Positions 23,680 to 35,220 are shown, counted from the first letter of the stretch. The stretch: 64,000 nt of DNA from Mytilus californianus (GCF_021869535.1 NW_026262669.1:62001-126000); one strand, 5' to 3'. Made by a program: numbers and translations. Notes: generated by a model not told the origin, from the sequence alone.

Positions 23680-24600
23680 TTTGCAGCTTATTGTACATTG
23701 CGATTATTAGATCAAAACAAATATGATGTTGAATTTAGTTTCTGTTTCGCCAACATAGTGCAGCTTGCAAGGTCCACAAGTAAGAATATAAATACTATTT
23801 TCCGTTTTATAATTAGATGGTACATAGATGTTGTATCGCTGCTTTGTTACTGTGCTGGTGAAAGAGTTTTCTGTGTTGGCGACTTTACAGCACTTACAAT
23901 TGCTTCTTCTGCATTGTTTGTAACACCCAGTTTTAGAGGTCTCTTGTTTTTTTTTTCTTTAAATGTAGCAAGTATGTCTTTGAGATTTTTGGGTCTGCGA
24001 TAAGCAATAACAGGAGGTGATGGAAAAAATTCTTTTAAGAAGAGTAATTTTCAATAAGACGCTAGTGCTTACGGACAGTAGATGAAATATTTGTCAGATT
24101 GGGATGGAAGGTGACAACAAACGGAATTCTATCTGTGCGGGTCGTCTTATCTTTGTATTCCATGATGTTCTTTCGATCCTTTCTTGGGCTTTACAAAAGT
24201 TTCTGTGATGTTTTTGTTTTTGTATCCTCTTGATTTAAGTTGTTTTCAGAGTTGTCCCAAACGGTAGTTGAGATTTGATTCCAAGGAGCAAATTCACTTT
24301 AGTCTGATGGCTTGACTGTAAGGAATGCTCTAGAGCAGTGTTTCGGGTGACAACTTTTCGGAGAGAGAAATTGGTGTTTGTCAGTTTTCTTTGTGTGGAG
24401 ATCAGTTGTCATGACCCGTTCTTTTTCAAATGTGGTGTGTCGAGAAACGCAATTTTCTCGCTTGAAAATTCAGATGTAAATTTTCTTGAATGATAGAATT
24501 TGTTACAATAATCTGAAAAAATCTTGTAGATGTTCTGCAGTATCGTACAAGGAAAGAAACAAAGAAAACTGTCGTAATTGTTACAGCAAATGTGCAATTA
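23680..24600 (-). pseudogene. Penelope-like element remnant (PLE-3) with GIY-YIG start
   Basis: Read on the minus strand across several frames: FTSEFSSEKIAFLDT (the conserved .FLD. RT block), then TDLHTK.TD.HQFLSPKSCHP-type sequence with its HC pair, then VVTFHPNL, RRPKNLKDIL, a Cys cluster ending KCCK, and YNIYVPSNY...YILTCGPCKLHYVGET. The last block matches the beginning of the GIY-YIG endonuclease domain that follows the RT in Penelope-like elements. Frameshifts and stops show it is dead. The 5' part of the RT (palm catalytic motifs) is absent. It sits in intron 7 of gene A, in the gene's orientation. Confidence 0.75.
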
Positions 24601-24789
24601 ATGTGTTACGTTAGAAAATACAAAACATAAAATGTTCTTAAAATTCTTCAATCACGTTCTTTTCAATTTTATACGCTTTTCACTACTATTCCCTACTATG
24701 CTGCTACTGTACGATCGAATAGATCGTCTCATTAAAAAAAGCATTTTCTGCAACAAATAAAAACTGTATGAAGTTTCAATAAAATGCAA

Positions 24790-25233
24790 ACCTCAACCAA
24801 ACTTTTTAAATCTCAGTTGTTTTAGCATGGAGTTTTAATATTACCTGAACCAAACTTTCTAAATCTTTGTTCTCCAAGCATGGAGTTTCAATATAGCCCT
24901 TACTGAACCAAACTTCCTGCGTCTTTGTTCTCCCAGCAGGAAGTTTCAATATATTCCTACCTGAACCGAACTTTTTCAATCTTTGTTCTCTTAGCACTGA
25001 GTTTAAATATCGTTCTACATGAACCAAACTTTCTTAATCTTTGTTCTCCTAGCATTGTGTTTAAATATCGTCATACGAGAACCAAACTCTCTAAATCTTT
25101 GTTCTCCTAGCATGACGTTTCAATAAGTTCATCATACATACCAGGATTAAAATGTTGTACGCCAGACGCGCGTTTCGTCTACAAAAGACTATTCAGTGAC
25201 GCTCATATCAAATACGTTTTAATATAGTCCTAC
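24790..25233 (-). repeat. 58-bp tandem copies of exon 7 donor junction
   Basis: Immediately downstream of exon 7 (minus strand), the last about 25 coding bases (encoding EQRFRKFGSG), the donor and about 25 intron bases recur about six times with a 58-bp period. Plus-strand landmarks are repeated 'ctgaaccaaactttctaaat' blocks from about 24,795 to 25,090. Several copies keep a 'ttcag/gta' donor. A dispersed repeat D scrap (25,140-25,212) has inserted between the exon-proximal unit and the others. The 73-codon minus frame 24,806-25,027 is a by-product of this array. Confidence 0.88.
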
Positions 25234-25335
25234 CTGAACCAAACTTTCTAAATCTCTGTTCTCCTTCTATAGAATTACCATACATTAATGACAAGTCTAA
25301 ATAAGATGTCTTCTGATTCATCTGATTCCTTGGAC
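25234..25335 (-). CDS. Haem peroxidase gene A, exon 7 (Ca loop)
   Basis: Encodes PRNQMNQKTSYLDLSLMYGN then EQRFRKFGSG. TSYLDLS matches the family's TSF(V/I)DAS calcium-binding loop, with the Thr, Asp and Ser ligands kept, and LMYGN matches the following VYGS. The acceptor is 'aacataacag' and the proposed donor 'ttcag/gtagga'. The phase fits exon 6 (G/GT) and also fits exon 8 directly. Because normal family members have about 25-35 more residues (GGLL...LP..C..CF.AGD) before the exon 8 start, a short phase-1/phase-1 exon may be missing, or has been lost. Confidence in the donor is lower because of the tandem copies beside it. Confidence 0.85.
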
Positions 25336-25394
25336 CTGTTATGTTAAAAAAATCTCTGACCTTTATTTCGTTGACATGTGTAGGTAAGGTGTTA

Positions 25395-26025
25395 GTAGGT
25401 TGAAAACAAAACTTAACGACAAAAGAATTGATTTTAGCATCCCAATTGTGAGTTTATATTTCTATATAGCAACATTTCAGCAGCGCCTGCATACGGAGCA
25501 TATATCTCCCAGTTGATACGATATTCCAGGGCTTGTATTTCCTTTAATGATTTCTTTGATAAATGGTTGCTGCTCAAAAGGTAGCTATTAAACCAAGAGT
25601 TCCAAGTGGTGAAGTTGAATTCATCCCTTCGTTAATTTTACGGACACCATCACAAGTTGGTTGACCGTTATAGAATATCTGTTTCACAGATGACGACGGA
25701 TATGTTCCAATTGTCGTAACTACAATCCCGTCCCCTCTTCGAATGTGACCGACCGAATTAGACTTATCACCTGGTTTGTACTTACATGAGCAACACGACG
25801 GGTTCCACATGTGGAGCAGGATCTGCTTACCCTTCCGTAACACCTGAGATCACCTCCAGCTTTTTGGTTGGGTTCGTGTTGCTCAGTCTTTAGTTTTCTA
25901 TGTTGTGTTTTGTATACTGTTGTGAACTGTTGTGTACTGGTATTTGTCTATTTTTTTTTAGGGTTGTCATTTTATTTTCTACTTATGAGTTAGAATCCCT
26001 CTGGTATCTTTCGCCTCTCCTTTGT
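25395..26025 (+). pseudogene. Penelope-like PLE-1 3' fragment and tail
   Basis: Plus-strand remnant of the C-terminal RT region (ATPAYGVYISQLIRY-type block at about 25,480-25,560, then the LLNQ..VKLKSSLRKFYG-type block to about 25,780), followed by the family's tail with 'gagcaacacgacgggt' and 'ttctatgttgtgttttgt' ending near 26,025. Stops and indels interrupt every frame. Better copies occur at 50,640-51,870 and 55,660-57,205. Confidence 0.7.
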
Positions 26026-26277
26026 TAAGTTCATCTTGAAAATTTCCAAACAATCGCTAAATGATAGGGCAATATAATTTGAATGGTTTGATTTATTGAT
26101 ATTTTATGGAAAGTTTGTGGTTTTCAACGTACTTAATGCCGATATTAAGGTGTTCAATAAAAACAAAAACAGTGAAGAGTTTCATGGAATTTTACTGTTT
26201 TTAACGAACTAAGTGGGGATATAAAGGGGGTGAATATTGACGCAAACAGGATGAAAATAGAGAAAAATGTGCTGAAG

Positions 26278-26402
26278 GACGCCTCCGGGTGCGGGAATTT
26301 CTCGCTGCATTGAAGACCTGTTGGTGACTTTCTGCTGTTGTCTGTTCTATGGTCGGGTTGTTGTCTCTTTGACACATTCCCCATTTCCATTCTCAATTTT
26401 AT
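26278..26402 (-). repeat. Dispersed repeat A copy, minus
   Basis: Inverse of the 21,336-21,450 region ('ctccgggtgcgggaatttct' on plus is the inverse of the 'gagaaactcccgcacccgga' core). It lies in intron 6. Confidence 0.75.
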
Positions 26403-26633
26403 TATGTAGAATTGGTATCGACAATTTACATTACAAAAATTTATTTTGATCCATGTGAGTTCTAAATCATTCAAACATGATAGGCGGATTGTTCTGTTTT
26501 TAAACTGGCTGTGCGTCACAAGTTTAGTTATCGGCCGTTTGTAGAGGCATAGCCTATATGACACAGATATCAAAGCAATTGTTTTTTTTCAATTTTCAAT
26601 TTTCAATGGAAACTTATATAAAGAAATTAATAC

Positions 26634-26734
26634 CTGGTAAACATCCTTGTGATGGAGCAATTTCTGATCGCACAAAACTCCGACATGTATGACTGAATTC
26701 ACCCGGCAGTGTGAATAACGGAAAACATGCTGGT
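26634..26734 (-). CDS. Haem peroxidase gene A, exon 6
   Basis: Encodes PACFPLFTLPGEFSHTCRSF, then VRSEIAPSQGCLP. This matches the family's CFPI.IP..D.......CL.FVRS.......C region with three Cys placed as expected for the two disulfides. The acceptor is 'atttatttttag' and the donor 'accag/gtatta'. It is 101 nt; the first base completes an Arg codon with exon 5 and the last base starts the Gly shared with exon 7. Confidence 0.9.
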
Positions 26735-27139
26735 CTAAAAATAAATAATGCATTATGAACAAATATACTGTAAATTAAGTAATTCTTGAGAAGGTTTTGT
26801 TAAAGCGAAAAATGAAACAGTATCAGGTTCGCAATAATCAAAACTCGCATTGATTCATTAGTGATTTTTCTTCATAATTTTTTTCAATCCCTTAAATAAG
26901 ATTTCACATTTTTGCTAGTAGACAAAGATAAGGAAAAATACATGCACGCATTAATTTTTTGAATGTATAGTTTTACTATTTTTTTCATAAGTTTGCTTCT
27001 CTGACCTCTCACACCTCTTAATTATTCAAATTGTAAATGACAAGTTGTTCTTAGCAATCTTCTATTTTAGGGACGATTTGTGCATTAGTTTTGATACGAA
27101 TTTTATTTTATAAAAATTCTTGAAATTATTCTGAAGAGT

Positions 27140-27345
27140 TTTATTATTGCAAAAAGTGGCAAAAGATACCAAGGAAACAATCAAACTCATAAGTCGAGGA
27201 GCGACTGAATATGCCATGAAAAACGGGAAAATGACGAAAAGACAAACAACAGTCAACTAATAACCGTACAACACGAACCCCATCAAAAATAGCGGGGATA
27301 CCAGGTGCTCCGGAAGGTGTAATAGATCCTGAACCATATATGAGT
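27140..27345 (-). repeat. PLE-1 tail-like dispersed fragment
   Basis: Contains 'caaactcataagtcgaggag', 'gacgaaaagacaaacaacag' and 'ataccaggtgctccggaagg' blocks, shared with the inverse tails at 42,250-42,425, 46,740-46,975 and 49,430-49,720. Intronic. Confidence 0.6.
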
Positions 27346-27489
27346 TTAAAGGTTACAATGTCTAGACAAAATGCAAAACACTGATCAGCCACAAATCACA
27401 TTATTTTTGACAATTTTTGACATTTTTACCTTTTATGTCTTTTTGTTTTGTTCATACATAGTTGTCAATATAATGGAAATATATGCGAC

Positions 27490-27790
27490 TGTCATACAAG
27501 TGAGAGGTTAAGCTAGCTATAAAACCGAACAAAAATACCGAACTCTAAGGGAAATTCAAAACGGAAAGTCCCTTATCAAATGGCAAATCAAAAGCTCAAA
27601 CACATCACACGAATGGAAAACAATTGTCATAGTCCTGACTTGGTACAGGCATTGTCCGAAGAAAATGTTGGGTAAAACCGGGTTTTAATTCTAGCTGAAC
27701 CTCCCACTTATATGCCAGTTGTTTATATTTCCGATAAATTGACAAATTGGTTGAGCAACCCAAATAGACATAATAGGTTAATGACACTAT
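27490..27790 (-). repeat. Dispersed repeat B copy, minus
   Basis: Contains 'gttaagctagctataaaacc', 'cggaaagtcccttatcaaat' and 'tcctgacttggtacaggcat'. It is the inverse of the family at 60,995-61,180. Intron 5 of gene A. Confidence 0.65.
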
Positions 27791-28055
27791 ACTTGGAATC
27801 CAGCAGCTAAAACTGTGTAAGCATACATATCAAGTTAATTCATTTTCTGTGTGAATACTAGAATTTGTTTTTATTCCTTTAAACATTTTATATCTAAATC
27901 TTAACCATCCACTTAATGTACACAAAACATTAGCACAAAAACATATTAATCAACATTTTTGTATATGTTGATAAGATTAACAGTTTCTTTGTATTTCTTG
28001 ATTAGATAGGAAGTTTAATTGTACGTTTTGAATGGGTAATTAGTGTCATATATAC

Positions 28056-28104
28056 CTTTTGACGGGTTTGTCCCCGATGCAGCATACAATATTTTCATCG
28101 TCAT
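28056..28104 (-). CDS. Haem peroxidase gene A, exon 5 (49-nt micro-exon)
   Basis: Encodes DDDENIVCCIGDKPVKR across its boundaries, matching the family's short Cys-Cys element before CFPI. The acceptor is 'ctgagcag' and the donor 'caaaag/gtatat'. Too short to be seen as an open frame. It was found because exon 4 ends and exon 6 begins in phases requiring a 3n+1 insert starting in phase 1 and ending in phase 2, and this candidate satisfies both and supplies the expected Cys pair. Confidence 0.82.
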
Positions 28105-28439
28105 CTGCTCAGAGTAAAAAATAAAATAAAGTAAAATGAACAAAATTATGTTACATTGTATTGTGCATATAGTTTTTTTTTACAAATAGAAAGATCCAAA
28201 TGCAACAAATAATTGGCCTTTTAAGTCAACATAGTTAAAATTAAATCTGATAAATTAATTAAGAAAATACAAATAAAGGTAAACCACAAACAATGAAAGA
28301 TCAATGTGTCTCCTGCTATGTTTGAATCACCCGTCATTCGAATCTAAACGCAATCAAAATGTCACATAAATTGTGAATCGGGCTCAATCGGTCAATTTAC
28401 AGTTCAAGCAAATGTTTCGGCATCTAAATGTCCAACGGA

Positions 28440-28870
28440 GATGATAGTCATTTAACGTCTTTTTCGTTTATTGTCATGGCATTGTTAGTTTGATTTCGAC
28501 TTATGAGTTTAGATATATTTTGGTTTCTTTCACCTCTCTTTTAAATTAATGAATAATCGAACAGCTTTGATCCTTTCAAATAAAGTGTCCAGTGTTGGTT
28601 CATCTGCCTAGCGTTTTAACCATTCTATGGCATAGTCATATACAGGATCAATCAGTTCTTTTTCCTGTTGATGGGCTAAAAAAATCTATATTTCTAAGCT
28701 TTAAAAGATAGGCGAAAGATACCAAAGGGACATTCAAACTCATAAATCGAAAATACACTGACAATGCCATGGCAAAAAACGAAAAAGACTAAAAGACAAA
28801 CAACAGCATACAAAACACAACATAATAAACTAAAGACTGAGCAACTCGAACTCCATCAAAAGCTTTGGGT
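28440..28870. repeat. Opposed dispersed tail fragments
   Basis: A plus-oriented scrap (28,440-28,545, 'tcgacttatgagtttaga' and 'tttctttcacctctctttta') faces a minus-oriented one (28,700-28,870, 'gcgaaagataccaaagggac' and 'aacataataaactaaagact'). Both derive from the PLE-1 tail family. Intron 4. Confidence 0.55.
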
Positions 28871-29776
28871 GAAGATGTTCATTGTTTACGATGACAATGT
28901 CTCTAGTTAAAGCATAAACATCGGGACTAGTTTTGTACGGGGAAGATTTAATATTCAAAGCTCCCGACTTCTCTTAGTCAGGAGGTTTGGATTTTACATC
29001 CCTGCGGGTAAAGGTCTCTTATACAATCTAGTGGTTGAAAATCATGGAGACAATAGGTTTGGTGTAGGTATATGAAATGACAATTTTAGTTTTATCTTTG
29101 AATGAATCAGGTATTGTTTTCTGCACAGATGTTTGTAGATATGTTAGCTACTCCGTCATTAATCGTTTGTACAAGCTTTAAGGTGTCAGTACAAAATAGT
29201 CGGAAAGAAGGAGGAATGATAAGAGCCATTATTTCGCCACTGAAATTGCAAAATAGTAACCTTGTTCAAGCCTTTCAAAATTTTGTTAACTTTATTGATA
29301 AATGAAGAAGTTAATATTATCTGGACACTTCAGTGCAAAAAGGACACTAATTATGTCATTATGACGTCATAAACATGTCGAAATTTACGTATTTTATCTA
29401 AAATGATCATTTCACGCATATTTGTTAGACAAAATATATATATGTGCAACAGCTTTACCATCTTTACCAAACAAGATCTTTTATACACATTCACATCTTT
29501 GTCGAATACTTTGTATTGTAAAGCTGTTGCTCATTTCCAAATAAAGATGACAAGATCTCAAAATGAGGCTATTTTGGCAGTTTTTGATTTTTTGCCCTTA
29601 ATGTAAGCCCTAATGCCAACATACTAGACAAAATTCAAAATATAAATACCGATGTCCAAACATCTGAAGGATTTTATTTGGTAGATTTATGATACTTTTT
29701 GATTGTCGAATTCAAGTGACCAAGAAAGTGGCCTTACCACACTTTATATTTTGATGTCTAAATAACCTGATCTTAC

Positions 29777-29965
29777 CCTGAAGTAATGGTGTTGATATTA
29801 CATCATGAAAGATTACTAAACCAAAATGCATTAAGTTGATATTATAAATATGGTCCCTAGGAGGTGTCATCCCAGCGTCATGTACACTATTGCTTATCTC
29901 TCTCGGACGAGGCAGTCTGTGGCCCGTTACACTTTTTGAACGTGGTATTATACCAATATCAAATT
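29777..29965 (-). CDS. Haem peroxidase gene A, exon 4 (distal His)
   Basis: Encodes FDIGIIPRSKSVTGHRLPRP, then REISNSVH, then MHFGLVIFHDVISTP. The RLP.PR.IS motif is typical for the family's start of the catalytic core. MHFGLVIFHDV lines up with the MQ(W/F)GQ(F/L)(L/I)DHD(I/L) distal helix: the His and the following Ca-ligand Asp are kept, but the Gln is Leu and the haem-linking Asp is Phe. The acceptor is 'cttcttttacag' and the donor 'cttcagg/gtaaga'. The 189-nt exon fits exons 3 and 5 in phase. Confidence 0.9.
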
Positions 29966-30529
29966 CTGTAAAAGAAGAGCAAGACATATTTCAGAATGGT
30001 CCTGTTATCTTTAATATAATATGTACTTTAAGGTGGAAATCAAAATACTAATTTACATCCGCCTGAATATCATTTGACTGTCAAGTCCGGAATAGTTCAT
30101 AGTAATTGGCTAAAAAAATGTCCTGTCCCAGGTATTTCTGATTAAAAGTGGACGAGAATGCCAATTTATATACTTGTTAAACTTTTAAGACAACTATATT
30201 GCCACTTCAGTCTTTACAGTAATTTTCTTTTTAAAATGTACTTTTGATAAGTTAGGCTTGATATAATCATAGTTGTTTTTGGATTAAGACAACTCTTACT
30301 AATCCAATTAGAAGTGGATTCTAAAACTATCACATATTGAATGAGTTCAGCAAAAATTTTTAGTTTCAATTGTCTCGCATTAGAGGTATATATTTATATA
30401 TAAAAGTTAAACTCTAAAACATATCCATGCATATGATCACCATTGAAGGTGATACACGGCTGAAAACACATTTTATATCAATAATTACTTTGAATATGTA
30501 TATATGTGCAAACCAAGCTCTCTGAAGGA

Positions 30530-30885
30530 AGGTTTTTACAGGTTGTTCTTATGTCGTGCTGTTGCGCCACTGTCCTAGGCTTAGGGGGTAGGGGTTGAGC
30601 ACTCATTCTTTATGTGCCTGACCCGTGTCAGGAGCCTGTGGTTCACTTGTTGTCGTTGGTTCATATCTGTTATATTTGTTTTTCGTAACTTGTTTTGTTT
30701 TAAATCAGACCGGTAGTTTTCTCAATTGAATTTTTTCATATTTTTCAAGTTGGTTCCTTTTATAGTCGACTATACGGTATGGATTTTTCTCATTGATGAA
30801 GGCCGTACGGTTGCCTATCATTGTTTACATCAACTTCATTTCTTATTGGCTATCATACCATATCTCCTTTTTTTTTTTTTTTTTG
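30530..30885 (+). repeat. Dispersed repeat C copy
   Basis: Contains 'ggttgagcactcattcttta'-like and 'gttgtcgttggttcatatct' blocks, 'gtaacttgttttgttttaaa' and 'gaaggccgtacggttgccta', ending in a poly-T run. Copies are at 42,000-42,240 and 43,660-43,850; the inverse forms PLE-2 tails. Intron 3. Confidence 0.6.
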
Positions 30886-30899
30886 GTTCTTTTTAACTA

Positions 30900-33835
30900 A
30901 ATACGTTTAATATTCTCAGGTAATTTAACATTTAAGAATCAGCTTTCAGTACCTGGGGGTACTTTTAGATCGGTACTCTGTGTCTTTCATCATAAAAATG
31001 TAATTGTTTTGGGATTAATTCAATATTGATTAGCTGAGCTATTTCCAACTAAATTTTACAGGTTTTTTTTTCTTATATTGTGCTGTTACACCAGAGTGTT
31101 GAGCGCTGGTAAACGCGTTTAAACAGGCCAAATTCTATATAGGCTTTCCCAAGTCAGATGCTTTCAATTCAGTGGATGTCGGTTGTTACTTTCTGTCATT
31201 TTTGTGTTAATTTTACTCTTGTAAAAATGTTTATTTTCGTTTGAAAAGTTTACATTTTTCAAAGTCAATGCCTTATATACTAGTATCTGATAATACGGTA
31301 TGAGTATTTGCTTATTGTTGACGACAGCAATTCACACCATTTGGACTCTGTTTGATTGTTGGACCCCAGGAGTGTAAGGAATAAATCGAAAAAAGAATGC
31401 ATGCTACGCATACTAATGTTTTTGAAGAGAAAATTGAAAATATTTGTTGAACGGACAGACCGGCGGACGGACAGACAGGGTGATTGTAATATGAGTGCGG
31501 GTACAATATTTTGTCAGTGTATGTATCTTAGATGCTAGTGGTAAGGAAGTCTGATCAAAACGGGGTAATCTTTACTTGTTAAAAATTTTTTTACTATTTA
31601 GAATAATAATTGCATGCCTACTGGATATTAGTACAATAGCAAGTCACAGGATAATGGAAGCTTTGAAACACCATTTTACAATAAAAACTAAGCTTTTTGA
31701 TACAAAGAAACAAGGAGAAAAATCAAACAAATTATGCAACAAAAAGTGATATCAAAACAAAACAAGTGATGCTAGAATAATAATATATGTACTTAAAGCA
31801 TAAAATATATAAACAAGTTTTTATTAAATATGGAATTGACTGGTAGCAGGCCTGCCTCGATTACGGGTTAAATGATTTTGTTGAACAATTCGATCCAGCG
31901 AATCGCTATTATTTCATCATCCTTAATATATATGTAATATTTGTCGCTGGATATAAGACATACATCAGTATCATCATCATCATAAATATTATAGCTTGAG
32001 GCTTAATCTTCGTCGTATTTATTATAGCTTGTGAGTTTTATAGCTTGAGGCTAAATTCTTATCTGATATTTTAGCCAATTTATGTCGAGAACTTATTTTA
32101 TGCATGCATCTCTTTGCTACATGATTTTTATAAATGTCCAAGTTAAAGCCAATAGATAACATAGAAGTATGTTTATCAAATGAGCATGTCTACTCATAAT
32201 TAAAACAGTAAGCAAGGGATTGACTCGTCCGACTAAAACGAAGCACAAAAACAGCAATTACTAGTATTTCAAAATAAACTCCATGTACCGTATCAAATAC
32301 ACCTATCATTTCTTGTCATTTTACTTGACCCATATTTCAGTTCTTCTCAACATTAAGCATGAAAATATTGAAATAATGAAATCCGAAGCGAGAAGGTTAT
32401 CTCTTTTTTTGTTTTTATAAATTTTAACGTTTAAAAAGTGGATTCCAACACACCCGAATGTAAAAGGTGTACGCGACTAACTTTTAAAAATAATTATTTT
32501 TCTATAATTTTATTCAAGATAATTTGACGTGGGCAGAAATTCATATCATTGATACATTTATCAAAAAGTACTTTTTAGTCTTTAACTATAATAATGCATT
32601 GGACGAGGTTTTGATCATGTATACCTAAACGTGCATTCGCAGATACAGGGGTAGAGGGCGTACTCCCCCTTTCGATCGCCAAGTAATTTTGAACATCTCA
32701 CATTTTCCACTTTATCTATACAAATGTTTAGTATAAAATCGTCCAATATTTAGAGCCTGTAATTCAGTGGTTATCATTTGTTGCTGTGCTTTCGTTCATT
32801 TTTTTTGTAAATTAATTAGGCCGTTAGTTTTATCGTTTTGGGACAGTCACCGCCATACATCATGTGGCGGAGTTAAACATGTAAACGGGTCCACTTTACT
32901 TTTATGAAATAACTAACTGGTTATTTTTTATCGATTTATCAAGTGTGAATATGATTGATAACTTATGCAGGATAAATAAGCTAGCAGCGTGTGTGAACTC
33001 TAGGTGTAAAAGGTAAGCTATTGTTTGATTTGTTTCTCACAATTACTATCAGGTGCCTTTGGGTAACCTTCATTAACTTCAGGCACGTAACCAAACACAT
33101 ACTCAGTGGGCTAATTAGGCATATGCGCCTGATATGTGCGCATGAATCTCAGTGTGTATTTTCTAGCTCTCAGTGAGTTACTTTTATTTTTGTTCAAACA
33201 CTTCTTGATATCTATAACGATGCTAAATTCAAAGTTAGAATTTTTCGACAGTTATCATAAAGAATAAATGCTTTAACCCCGATTATTTATAAATAACATT
33301 AACACTATTCTCTAATGGGCAAAAAAATCATGTAAAAGAAAATCATGATCTTTAGTAAAATTTGAGGCAGTTCCGAAACAAAATATATGTATCTTGCCAT
33401 TAGTCATGCCTTACTGAAACTCATCCCAAACTTTTAAACGAAACCCAGTTGAAGGCGGAGGACACAACAACCCAGTTAAAAAATATGAGACCGTCTTTAT
33501 AACAACAAATCGGACCATCTATGGAGACAAGTCCGACAGTCTATAACGATTTGCCGACAACTAATGTTGTACTTGTTAATCGATTTAATGATATACGTAT
33601 GAAGACATGTGAGTCCTTCTGTGGACACATCTGGGATCATCAAAAGAGATATAACACTCCTTACGACCTCAGGCAAAATTGAGAAATATTTTTCGATGCG
33701 TCTAACTTTCTCTTGACCGTGAACACTAGTGTGACAGCTATGGAAACAATAAACGTCAGCTGGAAAAGGATTCCCTATTCAGATCGACACAAATTTCAAA
33801 CATTACTAAGAGTTGTAGTTAAATGATTAACGTGA
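30900..33835. other. Intron 3 region, no gene recognised
   Basis: About 2.9 kb of AT-rich intron. Visible items are a weak dispersed-repeat C-like block (31,060-31,330), a short 'tatagcttgaggctaaat' duplication at 31,990-32,060 and nothing with coding motifs. The 60-64 codon frames at 31,312-31,538 are opposite-strand shadows of each other. Confidence 0.45.
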
Positions 33836-33839
33836 CGGA

Positions 33840-33975
33840 TGCCACATGTGTAGCTTAGCAGGATCTACTTACCCTTTCGGAGTACCTGAGATCACCTCTG
33901 TTTTGGTAGGGTCCGTTTTCCACAGTTTTTAGTTTTCTATGTTGTGTTTTCTGTACTGTTATTTGTCATTTGGTC
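33840..33975 (+). repeat. PLE-1 tail fragment
   Basis: 'gatgccacatgtgtagctta' through 'tagttttctatgttgtgttt' matches the PLE-1 tail at 51,640-51,770. No RT coding sequence is attached. Confidence 0.65.
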
Positions 33976-34189
33976 GTTTTTCAGTTTTTGCCATATCAAC
34001 ATAGTTTATCACTGATAATTTAGATTCATGTAGACAATTATAATTTTCTGAGAGGACAAAATGCATATCTTTATATAGAGATTTTATTCTTAGGAATTGT
34101 TCCAGTTTCAGCATAATTGGTAATTGCTTATTTATGTATTTGTAGATCTGCAAGTACGTAGACGAGATATGTTCTTGGCTAGGATTTTG

Positions 34190-35063
34190 GCAAGCGCAAA
34201 ATGTACTTTGGTTAATTTTAAAATGCAGTGGAGAGCTTATTTATTGTTTTGTAATTACTTTCATTTAGAAACCGTTTAATATTAATGCTGAGTTATTATG
34301 CACTTATTCGGAATTTCTCAGTAGAAGTTTCAGATCAGCTCAATCTATTCGCAATTATTTAAATTTGAATTAAAGTTATATTTCTGTTGTTAGGATTACA
34401 AGTAGATGTGTTTTCGTCTTATGAATTGAAATTGACACTGAAAGGGTTAGTTAGAAAATTAAAACATTTACCTAAACATGCATTTCCTATTACTTTAGAA
34501 ATGTTAGGAAAATTTCGTGAACATTTGAATTTGAATAATCCTATTGATGCGACATATTGCTGTTTATTTCTTTTTGCTCTTTTACTTTTAAGCAGGAAGT
34601 CTAATTTAGTTCCAGTATCAACCAAGAAATTTGATAAAAACAAACAGCTATACAGAGGTGATATTACAGTCTTTCAATCTCATATAATAGTTGCATTCAA
34701 ATGGACAAAAGCAATTCAGTTGGGTAATCGTATTTTAAGGATACCTTTGCTTGCATATCCTTTATCAAACTTTTGCCCTGTACATGCGTATAACAGGATG
34801 TGTTCTGTAAATCCTTGCACTCCAGAGGATGCCGTTTTTTCTTATACAAAAAAAGGGAAATGCATTCCTATTACTTATAACCAGTTTCAGAATAAACTGA
34901 GAGAATTGGGCTATATCCAAAATTATTTTCCTCCCATAGTTTCCGAAGAGGTGGAGCAACGTTGGCTTCGAAAGCAGGGATTTCACCTAGTTCTATTCAA
35001 TTGATGGGTGATTGGAAGAGCAATTGCTATAATAAATATATAGTCAGTTCTTTGTCTGATTAA
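34190..35063 (+). pseudogene. DIRS-type tyrosine recombinase (YR1), frameshifted
   Basis: Plus-strand tyrosine recombinase. The N-terminal part (34,190-34,380) needs frame changes; the 34,387-34,930 frame reads ...LPKHAFPITLEML, FLFALLLLSRKSNLVP with the first catalytic Arg, TVFQSHIIVAFKWTKAIQ and NFCPVHAYNRM. After a frameshift near 34,930 the C-terminal box reads HSFRRGGATLASKAGI (H-x-x-R), then LMGDWKSNCYNKYI with the Gly-Asp-Trp box and nucleophile Tyr, ending in TAA near 35,063. This is the layout of DIRS-like retroelement recombinases. All catalytic positions are visible but in different frames, so it is inactive. It lies in intron 3 of gene A, antisense to the gene. Confidence 0.8.
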
Positions 35064-35220
35064 TGTAGCGGAACAAATTAAAAACTTTTTTTAAAAATAA
35101 ATGTGCTCTTTGTAGATTTTAGGTCTACTCTGATGCGCGAATCCATAGCCAAGTATGTTAAAACTATTAGAAGGTGACATTTGCAAGTCTTCCTGGAGCA
35201 AATATTTGGGACATAATAAT

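Noticed and set aside
23698..24003. 101-codon plus-strand frame with hydrophobic segments
   Set aside because: Opposite-strand shadow of the Penelope-like C-terminal region, whose Cys cluster and YVGET block are on the minus strand.
25574..25843. Minus-strand frame with Cys-rich start, similar to 51,372-51,686
   Set aside because: It is the antisense of the C-terminal RT region and tail of PLE-1; the plus strand carries the recognisable RT motifs.
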